From Brachycybe producta (taxonomy: Eukaryota; Arthropoda; Diplopoda; Playtdesmida; Andrognathidae), in contig JAUPFP010000042.1 in NCBI GenBank assembly GCA_036925085.1, positions 858,045-922,044 of the forward strand: DNA of 64,000 nucleotides, in the 5' to 3' direction. The notes beneath the pieces were generated by a model that worked only from the letters and a program-made list of their open reading frames with translations, had not been told where the DNA came from and searched no databases. How positions within the stretch are numbered: position 1 is the first letter of the stretch; each line of letters starts with the position of its first letter. This document shows, piece after piece, positions 24,111 through 35,614 of the stretch. The translations under genes and the position numbers were made by a program.

Positions 24111-24324
24111 GTTATGAGCGGCATCGATTTCTGATTGGTTTGTTTCTTGGTCTGATGTCATAAATAAGCGAGTGGCGAACGAAATTCTAGTGCTGCGCAC
24201 ATTTGTCTGTCCAGAACGGCAAGTGGAGCCTTCCCCACCGTGCTACCAAGGTGTCGGCAACTAATGATTACCTATTAGTCATTAGTCGTTAAGCAACAAT
24301 AAATGCTGACTAATAATTAACTAT

Positions 24325-24525
24325 TAGACTAATGAGAAATCGATTGCGGTGTTGGGGGTCCCGGGTTCGAATCCTGGCGAGAGCATTGATGTTTGTGTTG
24401 TCCTGCTTTGAATTTGGTTTGACTTGTATTTGAAATTTGCGTTTGTATTGAATTGTCTTGTATGTCCCTGAAATAACCTCGATGTTGATGGAGACGTTAA
24501 GCAACTAATAAACAAACAAACCAAT
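24325..24525 (+). repeat. tRNA-derived SINE, plus orientation
   Basis: A perfect Pol III B box GGTTCGAATCC at 24364-24374 is followed by TTGATGTTTGTGTTGTCCTG. An unrelated body comes next, then a conserved tail with GATGGAGACGTTAAGCAACT before an AAC-rich end. The A-box region is degenerate. The open frame across it is the usual tRNA-SINE artefact, not a gene. Confidence 0.6.
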
Positions 24526-24730
24526 GAGAAATAAATAAATCATGTTTCCATAATTATTCGTTAACATTTAGTCAATAACTACAATAATTATCGCTTACTT
24601 GCTAATTACAAAGAATTTAAACTACAACTAATATTTTGTAGTTATTAGTCATTATTACACAATTGATTGTAGTCATAATCATTAGTCATTTGTGAGACTA
24701 CGTTTTGCCGAACTCTGGTTTATTTTGACT

Positions 24731-27492
24731 TCATTCGTAACTCTCAGAAGATTCAGAATCTGAAAGTTGGTCATTACTAACTTCCGCCTGATCGGCATTA
24801 GCGTTTATGAGTTCTTTTATTGGCTCGATACAGTTATTCTTGGCTATTTCTGCTTTCCTTTCTTTTCGTTTCTCTAGAATGGGTAGGACACATCTATGTA
24901 AATATTCAACATTTTCTCTCAAATCCTTCATATAATAGCCAGGAACTTTACGCCTCACGTTTCCCCATCGAAATTGCAATTCAGGGCAGTTGGCACAGTG
25001 GAATACCGTGTACAGCTCCGACCACGGAACGTCTAGTTCCGTTTCATACTCGCCCTCGTATAAGGTCTTTATTAGATCTATATTATCGGCAACATTCCAG
25101 GTGTTGCGTTTATTTCTATTGCTTAAAAGGTATTTTGAAAGGACAAACAGCCAGTGAGGCCTGCAACTGATAGCATGCCGGTTTCCCATTATGTATTCGA
25201 CCTTCTTCCACGGAAGATTATGAAAAAGTTTTTTAAGGTCCTTTTGTCCTGTGAGTGAGACCAAAGCAACAATCAATTTCTTATTCTCCTCCATAGACCA
25301 CGCTCCTGTTTGAAAATTCTTGCAAATACGTGTGTACTGAGAATGGATGTTGTGCTGCGACCTTTGTAATAACCTGCTGAACATTATCCACGATGTATTG
25401 TATATTTTAATGAGCTCTAAAAGTCTCTCGTTTTCCTCTTTTGAGAATGCGGGTTTGAAATTATATGGATCCATCAGGCACTTCGCTTGAATCATCACTG
25501 ACATTAGCGGTCTCTCGTTGATTCCTTTTGCTAAAAACTGATAAAACGTTATTCTCCGCTTTACTGTCATCTTTTTATTTTTCTTCAAATTAAGGAAAAC
25601 CAATGGATTCGTAATTTTGTATAGCCTTTTAAAATCCTCCCAGTTGCTCTTGAGCTGTTTTATTTCAGTTGCGGACCATTTACCTACTCGTATATTGACG
25701 CCCTTCTCCTTTAAGAACTCGTAATCATGCTTCGTCAAACCGCTATGTTTTAAAAAAGTGTGCAAAAACGGAAGTTCCCAGTCTATTTTTATATCGATGT
25801 CACATATTTCATCGATTTCACTCTCATTTATGTCGTAACTGTAATCGTTTTGATAAATACGCTTGAACGATCGGAATTGAGACAGTTTTCGTACTTTTCG
25901 CTCTTTCTCTTTTTCGGCCTTTTTTCCAACCTCCTTTTCCTCGTCATTCTCACTTTCGGTATCAAGTAAACCGTCATCTTCGTCGTCCGATTTTCTTAAA
26001 GTGCTTTCCAATTCTCTAACGTCGAAGCCTAGAGCAGTCAATTGATCGTCAACGGTATATCTCTTACGAAACTCCTCGTCAGACTCTTCGTCACTACCAT
26101 CTGAAAACACAAAAACATTTGTTTAACCTAGTTTATTGTTAGTTTCTAGATTATGAGCAGCGGATTTTCAAACTGTGATTATTCTGTCTTTTAGGAGCCA
26201 AATTAAAAGAACCTAGCTGCAACGTGGTTGCTATACATTTTTTAATAGCTGTACATGAATCTGCAAGATGACTCTGACAAAAAATACTTTGTCTGCTAAA
26301 GGTTGCGTGACGGGTGACTTTTGAAAGACTTTTTGACGACAAAATGAAGTCGAAAATAGTCGCCAAGCTGTGGCCGCAATATATTTTTAATGGAAAGACG
26401 CCAACTTTGGCAAAAAATTTAAACGCCCGTATGGCCAAGGCTGCGGTCCTTCCATAGAAAATACATTGCGACGACAGCTCAACAACTTTCGACTTCATTT
26501 TGTTATCAAAAAGTCTTTCAAACGTCTCCTGTGTGTTCCAACCCTATTTTCATGAAAATGTTTACAGACTCAAGTGGAATCGAGACTTTCGAGGAAACTT
26601 TTTTTTAGTTTTTTATTCGCTTTATCTTCCTAATAGGCAGAATAACCACAGACCTAACTGGGAATCAATTGAAAGTGTCGCCCTGATAGAAGTTTGTACG
26701 AACTCTCCTCCAACTGTCTCATCTTAAGTTCAAAGACTTCTGTTATGCTTCTCACTTTTCTCCGTCGGAGTCTCTTCGTTGAGCTCCGAATTGATTTCGC
26801 ATTTCAAGTCGTCGTCGTCTTCCTCCTCTTCTTCGTTTTCGAATTGGTTTCGTCTCCTCTTCCTCTTCGCATTGTTTTGCGTCGCTTCTGGAAGCTTTAA
26901 ATCGCTGTCGTCTTCCTTGTGATTCATCTCTTGGATTAATTTCGTTTTCTTTTTGTTTCTTTTAATTTTTTTCATTTCACGTTCTAAGTTCAAGCGTTCT
27001 TCATTCTCTCGTTTTAAATCGTCTTTCTTGGGGGCAATCGTCCGAATCGGTGGAGTGAACCAAGTGGTCTTCGGATCGGTATCTTCTTCTCTTCTTTTTT
27101 CTCTTTGCGTTGTTTTGTGTCGCATCTCGAAACTCTAAATCGTCGTCTCCTTCATAATCCATCTCTGATCCAATCTTTTCAGTGTGTTTTACTTTTCGTT
27201 TGGATTTCTTTCTTTCGCGCCCTTCGTTCTCTCTTTTTATATTGTTGCCACTTGTGTTTCCGACGAGGCAACCGCCGTCTGAATCAGTTGATCCAGCCAC
27301 GTGGTTCGTCTCTTCTTCCGATCTGTGTTTTCTCTTCTTGGTTTTTCTTTCCGTCGCATCCAGCTCCTTTGTCGCCAACTTCTCTTCATTCTGCTTTCTT
27401 CTTTTCCTTTTAGTTTTGTTTTCTTTTTCCTTTCTTACTTCTTCACTCTTTTTCTTCTTAATTTTTTTCTTTTCAGGTTTTTCCTCATTCAT
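24731..27492 (-). CDS. TTF1: TTF1-like Myb/SANT protein, 2 exons, one frame break
   Basis: This resembles the RNA polymerase I transcription termination factor TTF1 (Reb1 family), which binds rDNA terminators in the nucleolus. Exon 1 (27492-26756) encodes a Lys/Arg/Glu-rich region. Exon 2 (26100-24731) holds the DNA-binding part, with about four Myb/SANT-like repeats. Visible anchors are FYQFLAKGINERPL (the family's FYLFLARGMNKRPL), FSKEENERLLELI, GAWSMEENKKLI and WNVADNIDLI. The donor GTGAGA at 26755 and acceptor TTTTCAG at 26101 are both phase 1. Exon 1 needs one base removed within the G5 run at 27031-27035 to stay open. With that correction its length (736 nt) fits the donor phase and the protein is about 701 residues (human about 905). 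The frame break may be a consensus error or a real lesion. The ATG at 27492 has A at -3. Confidence 0.8.
26101..26755 (-). other. Single intron of TTF1-like gene
   Basis: This 655-nt intron has the donor GTGAGA and the acceptor TGTTTTCAG. It contains part of an F1 repeat at about 26140-26220 (GTTTCTAGATTATGAGCAGC, then TGATTATTCTGTCTTTTAGG). Its middle is relatively GC-rich and carries an inverted pair around CGACTTCATTTTGT and ACAAAATGAAGTCG (about 26335-26350 and 26490-26505). Confidence 0.65.
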
Positions 27493-27572
27493 AATTGCAA
27501 CTATCTGTGATAAAATCGTATCAAATTAATAGGATTTCGTTAATCAATTTCGTCAAAAAATGTCTTTCTAAT

Positions 27573-27743
27573 GCCTTGTTTCCATTGGGTCGATAATTTC
27601 AACCTTTTGACGATTCAACTGGTGAAAAATTTAACTCACGTGACACGTGCCTGTAGTAGTGAAAGGGTGGGGGCCACATGTCTCCATTTTTCACCAGTTA
27701 AATCATCAAAAGGTTGAAATTTTTGACCCAGTGGAAACAAGGC
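27573..27743. mobile_element. Foldback MITE at left edge of duplicated unit
   Basis: The arms are GCCTTGTTTCCATTGGGTC and the inverse GACCCAGTGGAAACAAGGC, extended inward by TTTCAACCTTTTGA and TCAAAAGGTTGAAAT and then ACTGGTGAAAAAT and ATTTTTCACCAGT. The total is about 171 bp. Its right end coincides with the first base of the 17.5 kb duplicated unit. It is absent from the corresponding edge of the second unit. Confidence 0.6.
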
Positions 27744-28342
27744 AATACTCTTAAGTACCTTGGGCAATACTTATGAATTTACACAAATTTTTCAACTTAA
27801 AAAATTAGGGTCATACTAAAAGGCAGGACGGGCAGAAAAGGCAGAAAATGCAGAATTTCATTAAAAACTACTTGTACTAATATGGCGCATTTATAAGTAT
27901 AATAGTAATAGTGAAGACGCCATTTTTGGTTACCCATCGTGTTTATTTTAAAGCATTCTAATCGACTTCAAAACTTTACCTTAAGAGACATGCTCTTGTC
28001 TTCTATTTTATTTCCGCTCACGTGACCTATTGAAAATTTCATTTTTTTTGTTACTAGTATGTCATATTTTACATTCTTTTGGGTGGAATTTGTGGAAATT
28101 GATGTTTTGATTGAAAATCTATTAAAAGGATTCGGTATGCGTCGTATTCTATTCGTACATCCGTAAAGTCCATTATCGAAGACATTGCTTACATTTCAAG
28201 TGGCGGGAATTTTAAAACCCTTCACGACATGAATTCGCAGACTCCGAATTTGACAAAAACACCATCGTCTGCGAAGGTTTTTTGTGTTGCCGACTCATCG
28301 TCATGGTACTAAAGAATGATTCCTCTCTTTCTGTTTTAGGTT

Positions 28343-28919
28343 ATGAGTTCAAGTTTGAAGGAGAGACTTCGTAAACTAGGACGATATCATGGAACTCCTC
28401 CTTTCACGTCGACTGTTTCGCCGTTATCAGCAACGAATACGATTCCAAAAGAGGAAACACAAACGCCAATTCTGGACAGATCGAGACTGACACAAATGCG
28501 GACAAAGCGTAAATTTAGTGACGAAGGAGAGGGAGATGAACGGAACGAAGGAACGGGGAAAGGAAGAAGGAAATGAAACAAAATGCAAACGGCGTTGTGT
28601 CCAAACTGAAAGAATAGATGGTGAGATTATGGGAGAGGCCGATGTTGATCGAGAACTCGCGTACATTCGAGAACAGATCGAAAAACGAAAGGAGTTTCTA
28701 CGTAAACTGAAGTTGGTCAAAGTGTATCGCACGAAAAACGATCTGAATGGTCTTGAAGATACGATTGTCAAGTGGAGAGAGGTTTGTGTCGAAGCCTTGA
28801 AAGAATTGAGAGACAAATCGACGGTAGAACCGAAACCAACTTATGGAGGACTTTTGGATCATCTACAAATAGATCATAAGTTGGTTCGATACGACAAAGA
28901 GGAAAACTCTTTTGACTAA
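28343..28919 (+). CDS. SFR1: SFR1-like Rad51 mediator, frame break (copy A)
   Basis: The N-terminal part, MSSSLKERLRKLGRYHG, resembles the SFR1 start region (MSATLRERLRK in human). The C-terminal part, LRKLKLVKVYRTKNDLNGL, then IVKWREVC and a GLLDHLQIDHKLVRYD stretch, is a close match to the Swi5-binding coiled coil and end of SFR1. SFR1 with SWI5 stimulates RAD51 strand exchange in homologous recombination. The two parts lie in different frames: the first runs from 28343 to a stop at 28576, the second from about 28518 to 28919. Removing one base near the G4 run at about 28555-28558 would join them. An intron from a GTAAAT donor at about 28508 is possible, but no good acceptor is visible. The protein would be about 190 residues. 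AATAAA at 28971 is a likely polyadenylation signal. Confidence 0.75.
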
Positions 28920-28976
28920 TTTTCTTCCTCGTTTATTTAAAGACCATTGAAGTTATAAATTGTAAATGACAATAAA

Positions 28977-30590
28977 ACTTTTTTTTCTTATTTTTGGTTG
29001 TTATTGTTTTACATTTTATTGGATGCATTTATTAAAAATAAAGTAATATACGGATTTTATTCTGTCGATGAAATATTTTTGGATTATTTAGGAAGTTCAA
29101 GTCCAAGGTACATAAAAAGCATTAAATCTTCCAGTACATTGAAGACGTCGAATGAAGGTCAAACAACGTGTGGTGGGTTTTGGTAAATTGGGTAAGTTTT
29201 TGCAAAATTCAAGAAATTATGCATTATTATGTTATCATAGTTTATACAAAATGAGGTTTTATGCAAGCGTTTGGTCTTATTTGTTAATAATAAAAAAAAA
29301 TAACTTGGCAGAAGTTGACGTTAATGACCATCTTTTTGCTGTACGTTTTGAAAACAACTTGAAAGTGTTATAGAAACTAAATATTGTTAAATAATAAACT
29401 TTGTATGGCAATTTGAAATTTACCAAATTTGGACGTGTGATGTCCTGTTTCTGTTAAGTCATAATTAGAGATGAAAGTGAAACTTCGTTTCATTGTAATA
29501 TTAATTTTATTTTTTAAATAAGTATATATAAGTAAGTATATTTGCGCCAATTAAGTGAAAGCTTTTCGAATCACCTGTGCTAAGATTTTCGCTAGTGATG
29601 ACGTCACACAATGACGTCAATTGCATTCCTGTAACTTTCCAAACTTAAAGTAAGCTCTCGATAAGTACATCAAGACTTCGACATTGTTGTACTTGTAGAA
29701 TTTCTTCAAACAGTTTTCGTACTACAAAAAAAAATGATTAAAAGAAGAAAAAAAATATCGAAAAATATTCAAAAGAAGCAAGTTTTACAGATAAGATTCA
29801 AAGTTTGTTATAAATTAGAAACGTTGAGATGAAATCTTTTAAAATAAACGTTTTATGGATTTTTTTTTTTTAAAAAACCTATTGATTTCTTTCCATTTTT
29901 ATTTCGTAGAGCGGAAAAAAGGGTCTTCAAAGTTCATAAGTAATACTAGTAAACCCGACGTGCAACTTGCACAAAAGGAAAGTGAGTGACGTATGCAAAG
30001 AGTTGTAATCTGGGCTATAATGACTAGGAGGTGAGATCTTGAAGCAATTAAGTGTACAGACATGGCGTCTTAACACCATAATATGTACCATGTATAGACG
30101 CCATAACGGTCCACATATATAATGCAAAGGAAACCCCTGCCGGTGCTTCATTATTTTTCCTTAATACCGCATGTTAATTTTTTTTAATGAAAACGTATGG
30201 ATACTAGTTTTTTTTTTACGTTTTCTATGACTTTTGAGATTTTTCCGAGACATTTCTCGTGTATTTTCAGGTATATATCTGTTGGAAACCTTTAATTTCT
30301 TAAATATAGTGTGTCGAAGTTTGTTTTTGTATAGACGCAATTGAAATCCCCATTCCCACTAAAATGACTCTTCTAGTCTATAACGAAACTAATAATTACT
30401 CCTATCTCCTTAAGTTGCTTCTAAAAGAGTTTCAGTCCAGAAGTGTATTTACTGGGGCGTCTTTTAGTAGTCGATAGACAAACTGCAAAAAGTAGTTGGC
30501 GAGTGGCTGAAACTTTTTGATTCGACTGCTTTCCAAATGGCACTAACGTTATTAAATTTACTGTAAAAAAAATGGTTTAATAAAGTCAAC
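28977..30590. other. Non-coding stretch downstream of SFR1 (copy A)
   Basis: AT-rich, with two TGACGTCA octamers at 29599 and 29612 only 13 nt apart. Around 30060-30115 there is a short inverted pair, CATGGCGTCT and AGACGCCAT. No exon is supported on either strand. Confidence 0.45.
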
Positions 30591-30595
30591 TCGAG

Positions 30596-30680
30596 TGGTC
30601 GGTTTCAGCCACACTCCGACCACTTTTTTGTTGTCTTTTGTCGACCACTAAATGTCGTTCGTCCGTGAACGCATTTAGTT
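30596..30680. repeat. Dispersed repeat (GACCACTA-GTCGTTCGTC type)
   Basis: The segment contains GAGTGGTCGG, later GTCGACCACTAAATGTCGTT and CGTCCGTGAACGC. The same order of motifs (GAGTGGTTGG, CTCGACCACTAGAAGTCGTT, CGTCTGCGAACAC) occurs at 32717-32805. It overlaps the point where CTR9 similarity stops. No family is recognised. Confidence 0.4.
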
Positions 30681-30697
30681 CATTTGCAATGACCAAC

Positions 30698-31510
<813 letters not shown>

Positions 31511-33299
31511 TACTCTTACCTTATAAATCAGGATTCGGAAAATATCATGCCAATGTTTTTCAATCTGTGACGTAACAATCCCATTTAGATCAAACAATTA
31601 TGTTTTTTTCATTTATAAAAACACTGGTTAGAGGCTAGAACTCTTAGATGACAACTAATATTAACCAGACATCTAGCCTCTATCCAGCCTTTTTGAATAG
31701 AAAAAGCATAATTGCAGTTCCTCTAATGATGATGATGATGGTTAGTTCACAATCGGCACTTCGGCCACAACATATTGCATAAAAATCCGAACCCTACTTA
31801 TAAGTTAATTTTAATATTTTGTTCTATGACTTATCAGTTTGATGACGTCATGTTTGGCCTTTTCTGAATGCTCAAATGTTGTTAACGGATTCAAATCTTT
31901 TCGTTTTAGGCTTACAGTAATAAGTTGTGCCCTAAAATATCATAAATGTTACATTTTTCATCTTATTAGTTATTATATCAAAATTATGATCGTTAGTGTT
32001 TCCTTTTTGTTGAAATAAATCATCAATGGTTCATATGATTTTTATTTGCGGCCATTTTTTTTTATTCAGTTTAGCATCTGCTCAATTTGGCGCTTATTCA
32101 GAGCCATCCTGAAGATAATTTGCAATTAAACACATTTTCATTTTGTAACAATAAAAATTCCGCTTCTGAATAAATTTTTGCTTTTTTAATTTATTTTTGT
32201 CATGGTTTGTTATTAACTTATTATTAGTTTTATTTTTGTTTAAAAATTACAATTACAAAAGATACGCATCTCTTTTTATATACAAATACTTCATAATTAT
32301 CTGCAATTGATAAAATTCCCGCTTTATACAAATTATAAACTACGTTAGTAATGACGTCACAATTTTGAAGTTATGTTCATTTGGTGTACGCATATGGCGC
32401 AAGTTCCATTAATTTAAGTGCAACATACGCCATCTTGGTTCACCATTTATTTTTCATTTCCCTACCTTAAAGAAAAATTTCAAAGAGTATAAAGTCTGAA
32501 ACTAGTGATGACAAATCATTACAAAAATAATCCAAAATTTCAATAAATATGCATTTTTATTGCTCCAATCCATAGAATGTACCTGGCCGAACTTTCTCAA
32601 GAACGATCGCTAAGTACAAAAAAGTGGTTTACTGTGTCGATTCGATCGAAAAATCCCTCGTAACTTGAGCCTTCTCATTGCTTCTCGTAGATGTTTTGGT
32701 TGTAACGGACCGTGGTTGAGTGGTTGGGTTTGGCCACACAAAGACGACTGTTTGCAGTATATCTCGACCACTAGAAGTCGTTCGTCTGCGAACACCCTTA
32801 GGGTACACATCCAGATGTTTGTTTGTGTAAATTTGAGCGTTACTTAAAGTGACAACGGCGTTAACAGTCCGAAAGAGAAGCGGGTTTTTGTCCTTTCATC
32901 GGCCGATAAAACTTTCAACTTGAAAGTGCCGAGAGGAAGATGCAAATTAACCAAGAATCGTACGACTAAAGAGACAACTGCGCTTAAAACACATTTAATG
33001 TCGTAAACTGAAAGTTATTTCGCTCACCAACCGGCTGAAGAAACATCAACGTAACCCAAAACTAGCGTTCCTTTAAGAATTGACATCCTGATATGTTCAG
33101 CATTAAAATGTAACATGTTTACTCATAACGTCCCTAGATGGCGCTACGTAAATAAATGGGATTCTCAACGTAAGGGCCACATCGTCTGATTTTACATAGA
33201 CGAGAAAAGACCAACTGGCCCTCACAATGAATTAATAACTTATTAAAATTCAATATTAATAAGCTACGGTGTGATAAAATAATTATAAAAAAATATGAA

Positions 33300-33550
33300 G
33301 AAAAACTAGACCGTGCTTTAGAAATTAGAAGGTTAGGGTAGTGTATTTTTATGTTGATATATTTCAAAATACGCTTTTTATGTGATTTTGAAAATTACCC
33401 AACTTTAAGCAGAGAATATTTTATAATTTGCCTTTAAAAAGTTTATTTTAAAAGATATCAACATGAAAATACCTTTAAATACCTTTATAAAACACATGCA
33501 AATTTCTTTTCCTTTTGCTCCTGAAAGATAAAATATAATTAATCAGAATT
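33300..33550. repeat. F1 foldback repeat (copy A)
   Basis: The left arm has TTTAGAAATTAGAAGGTTAG and TGATATATTTCAAAATACGC. The inverted right arm has AAAAGATATCAACATGAAAA and ends TTTTGCTCCTGAAAGATAAA. Confidence 0.55.
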
Positions 33551-34224
33551 AAACAAATCAACTGTTCATAAACCTTCACTATTTGTTTATTTATAGATAT
33601 TAATTATAATTTAAAGTAAAAAATTGCAAATAAATTCCCGAAATTGACAATTACACAATGCAGGACTGTGGTACTTTCCGATAATTTCATTAAATAAAAA
33701 CAAAAAATAAACAACCCACTTTTAATTTCCACAATAAATATCCTATCATTTGAAAATAAAACAACAGAAGATTTCTTTTTAGAAAAAAAGTTTTATTAGA
33801 AAAAATAAATGTTACCAAGAACCCAGTTTCATAAAAATACAAATTCAATTACAAGTTACAAGTAAATTCACAATACTCACTAGTAAAATGCAAATTTCTA
33901 TTATGATTTTTAACAGCAAAGTGAGTTACATCGAGGTCTCAAGTTCGATCGTTATCGGCTTTCACAAATTGAAACAATTATAGTATACGGGGCACCCCTC
34001 ACAAATTTAAATAAACTACAACTTGTTAGAAAGATCTTGATGAGCTGCTGAATAATAAATGCAAACCCATTTTGACACAAACAACCAAACGTGCACAAAA
34101 ACGCATACAAAAGTTGGAAGTATATGGCATTTTAAAGTTTTTTTTTTTGCTATGTTAACATACAGTAGGTGCATAATAAACTAATCATTTTTAAATAAAA
34201 TCAAGTGATTTTTTGTACAGACTC

Positions 34225-34655
34225 TAGGGGCTGCGCCCCCAGGCCCCTTGCAACAAGCCTAATTTAACCCAAAATACTATAGGTTAACTTAGCCCACCCA
34301 TACAATTTGTAGGAGAAAAACTTTTTTCAAAATGCCATTTTCCTCCATGTAAATTCTAACTTTTGCACGCACTTTATTGCTTGCATTTATTGTTTGCATC
34401 AAAAAAGATTTGCATATTTCTCACTTAGATCGCCACAATCTTTACAAATTTTGTTTATTTAAATTATCGAGGGGACCGTATACTAGAATTATACCTTCTT
34501 TTTTTTTGTAATTTACGCCATAACTGTCATAAACGTCATAAAATATATCAATCAAAATAAATAGTTCTGAAAAACGCAATTCAAAAAATGCGTCCATCAT
34601 TAGACAGTTGGGTTAAGTTAGGCTTGTTGCAGGGGGCCCGGGGCGCATCCCCCAT
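34225..34655. mobile_element. Inverted-repeat element with GGGGCGCA ends (copy A)
   Basis: The left arm reads GGGGCTGCGCCCCCAGGCCC and then TTGCAACAAGCCTAATTTAA. The right arm is the inverse, TTAGGCTTGTTGCAGGGGGC followed by CCGGGGCGCATCCCCC. The same blocks occur inside the hAT-like element at 5202-6079, so the two are probably related. There is no transposase. Confidence 0.5.
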
Positions 34656-35614
34656 AAATGGATTATTAAGATACTTACAAGTATCTTAACAGTCCATTTA
34701 TTTGGATTGTTTTTTGATTTCATTTATATTTTTTGATTTTGATTGATTATTTTTGAGCAATTTATTTAGGATTGAATGATGTATTTTGTTAAAATGGAAT
34801 ACACCTCTTGCTTCTGAGGCAGAGATGTAACCACTCATTATTGCAAATGGGGTATTTGTAGCAGCATATCTTAATAAATTTAGAGGTCTCTTTGAAATCC
34901 CCAATTTTTTTTAACTATTACTATATAAATACTGTTCAATTTGTGCCATGAATAATTTGTTATGTTAATTAAAACTGTCTAAAATTTAAAACGTGTAGCT
35001 TTTATACTATCTGAGCTATTCATTTTAAAACAGATTGTTTTACTTGTGCTAAAAAGTAATCAATTAAAAAAAAATATGCAGGGGAAAAATCTGATTATCT
35101 TATCTTGCAATCAACCAAACAACTTGTAAAATTTGGGCGAAATTATACAAGCTGTAAAAAACGCTTTTATAAATGTGAATAATAATTGTAACTTGAGAGG
35201 TTGTATTTTTATGAAACAGGGTCAAGGGTTGCATAAAATTCATGATTCATTGAAACAGAAAATCAATTTAACAAAACGGGATTTTTTGTTGAAAAATTAA
35301 AATCGGATTTCTTATCATCTACATCAAACTCTCAACATCAACCAAGCACACGAACTTTCAACAGAACTTCTTCTCATTTCATTAATTCGTCGGCATCGAA
35401 ACCAAAATCAAAAGGATATTAACAGTAACGCCCATCAGAATCTTCAGACTAGTTACAACAAAACCATTTCTGATGAGAGATGAAAAAACAACTTTAAAAT
35501 ATTTTATCTCCTTTTTTCGTTTAGTTTCAAACTCGGTTCAAAAGCTACAAACTAACCTTTAAAGATCTTTTCGGTTTGGGGTTCATCGATTTCGTCACTC
35601 TTCTATTCTCTTTA

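Larger units (their letters stand above)
21957..24730. other. Intergenic between NOPCHAP1-like and TTF1-like genes
   Basis: The sequence near 22020-22160 is richer in G and C, contains a hairpin AGCCTCCTTCATAACAAAAAGG-type motif, and may be promoter-proximal for the NOPCHAP1-like gene. The remainder is repeats: an F1 copy at about 22240-22440, a Harbinger-like MITE, a hAT-like fragment and two SINEs. No further exon is supported. Confidence 0.45.
31511..35614. other. Non-coding, repeat-rich (copy A)
   Basis: Very AT-rich. It includes a TAGAGGCTAGA hairpin (31624-31692), TGACGTCA at 31843 and 32352, a second copy of the GACCACTA repeat (32717-32805), an F1 copy (about 33300-33550) and an inverted-repeat element (34225-34655). 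No further CTR9 exons are visible, although a normal CTR9 gene would continue here. Confidence 0.45.

Noticed and set aside
24310..24524. Minus-strand frames of 64-66 codons containing an RIRTRDPQHR-like or FEPGTP-like segment
   Set aside because: These are the well-known artefactual translations of a tRNA-derived SINE B-box region, and the pseudo-tRNA lacks a normal A box.
27105..27529. Plus-strand Phe/Leu/Ser-rich frames over the TTF1-like first exon
   Set aside because: They are antisense to Lys/Glu codons of the TTF1-like gene. They look like signal or membrane segments only because AAA/GAA reverse to TTT/TTC.
28427..28816. Long minus-strand frame opposite SFR1 (and 46314-46703)
   Set aside because: It is antisense to the conserved SFR1 coding region. 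Its Ser/Arg/Phe-rich composition is a shadow of that gene.
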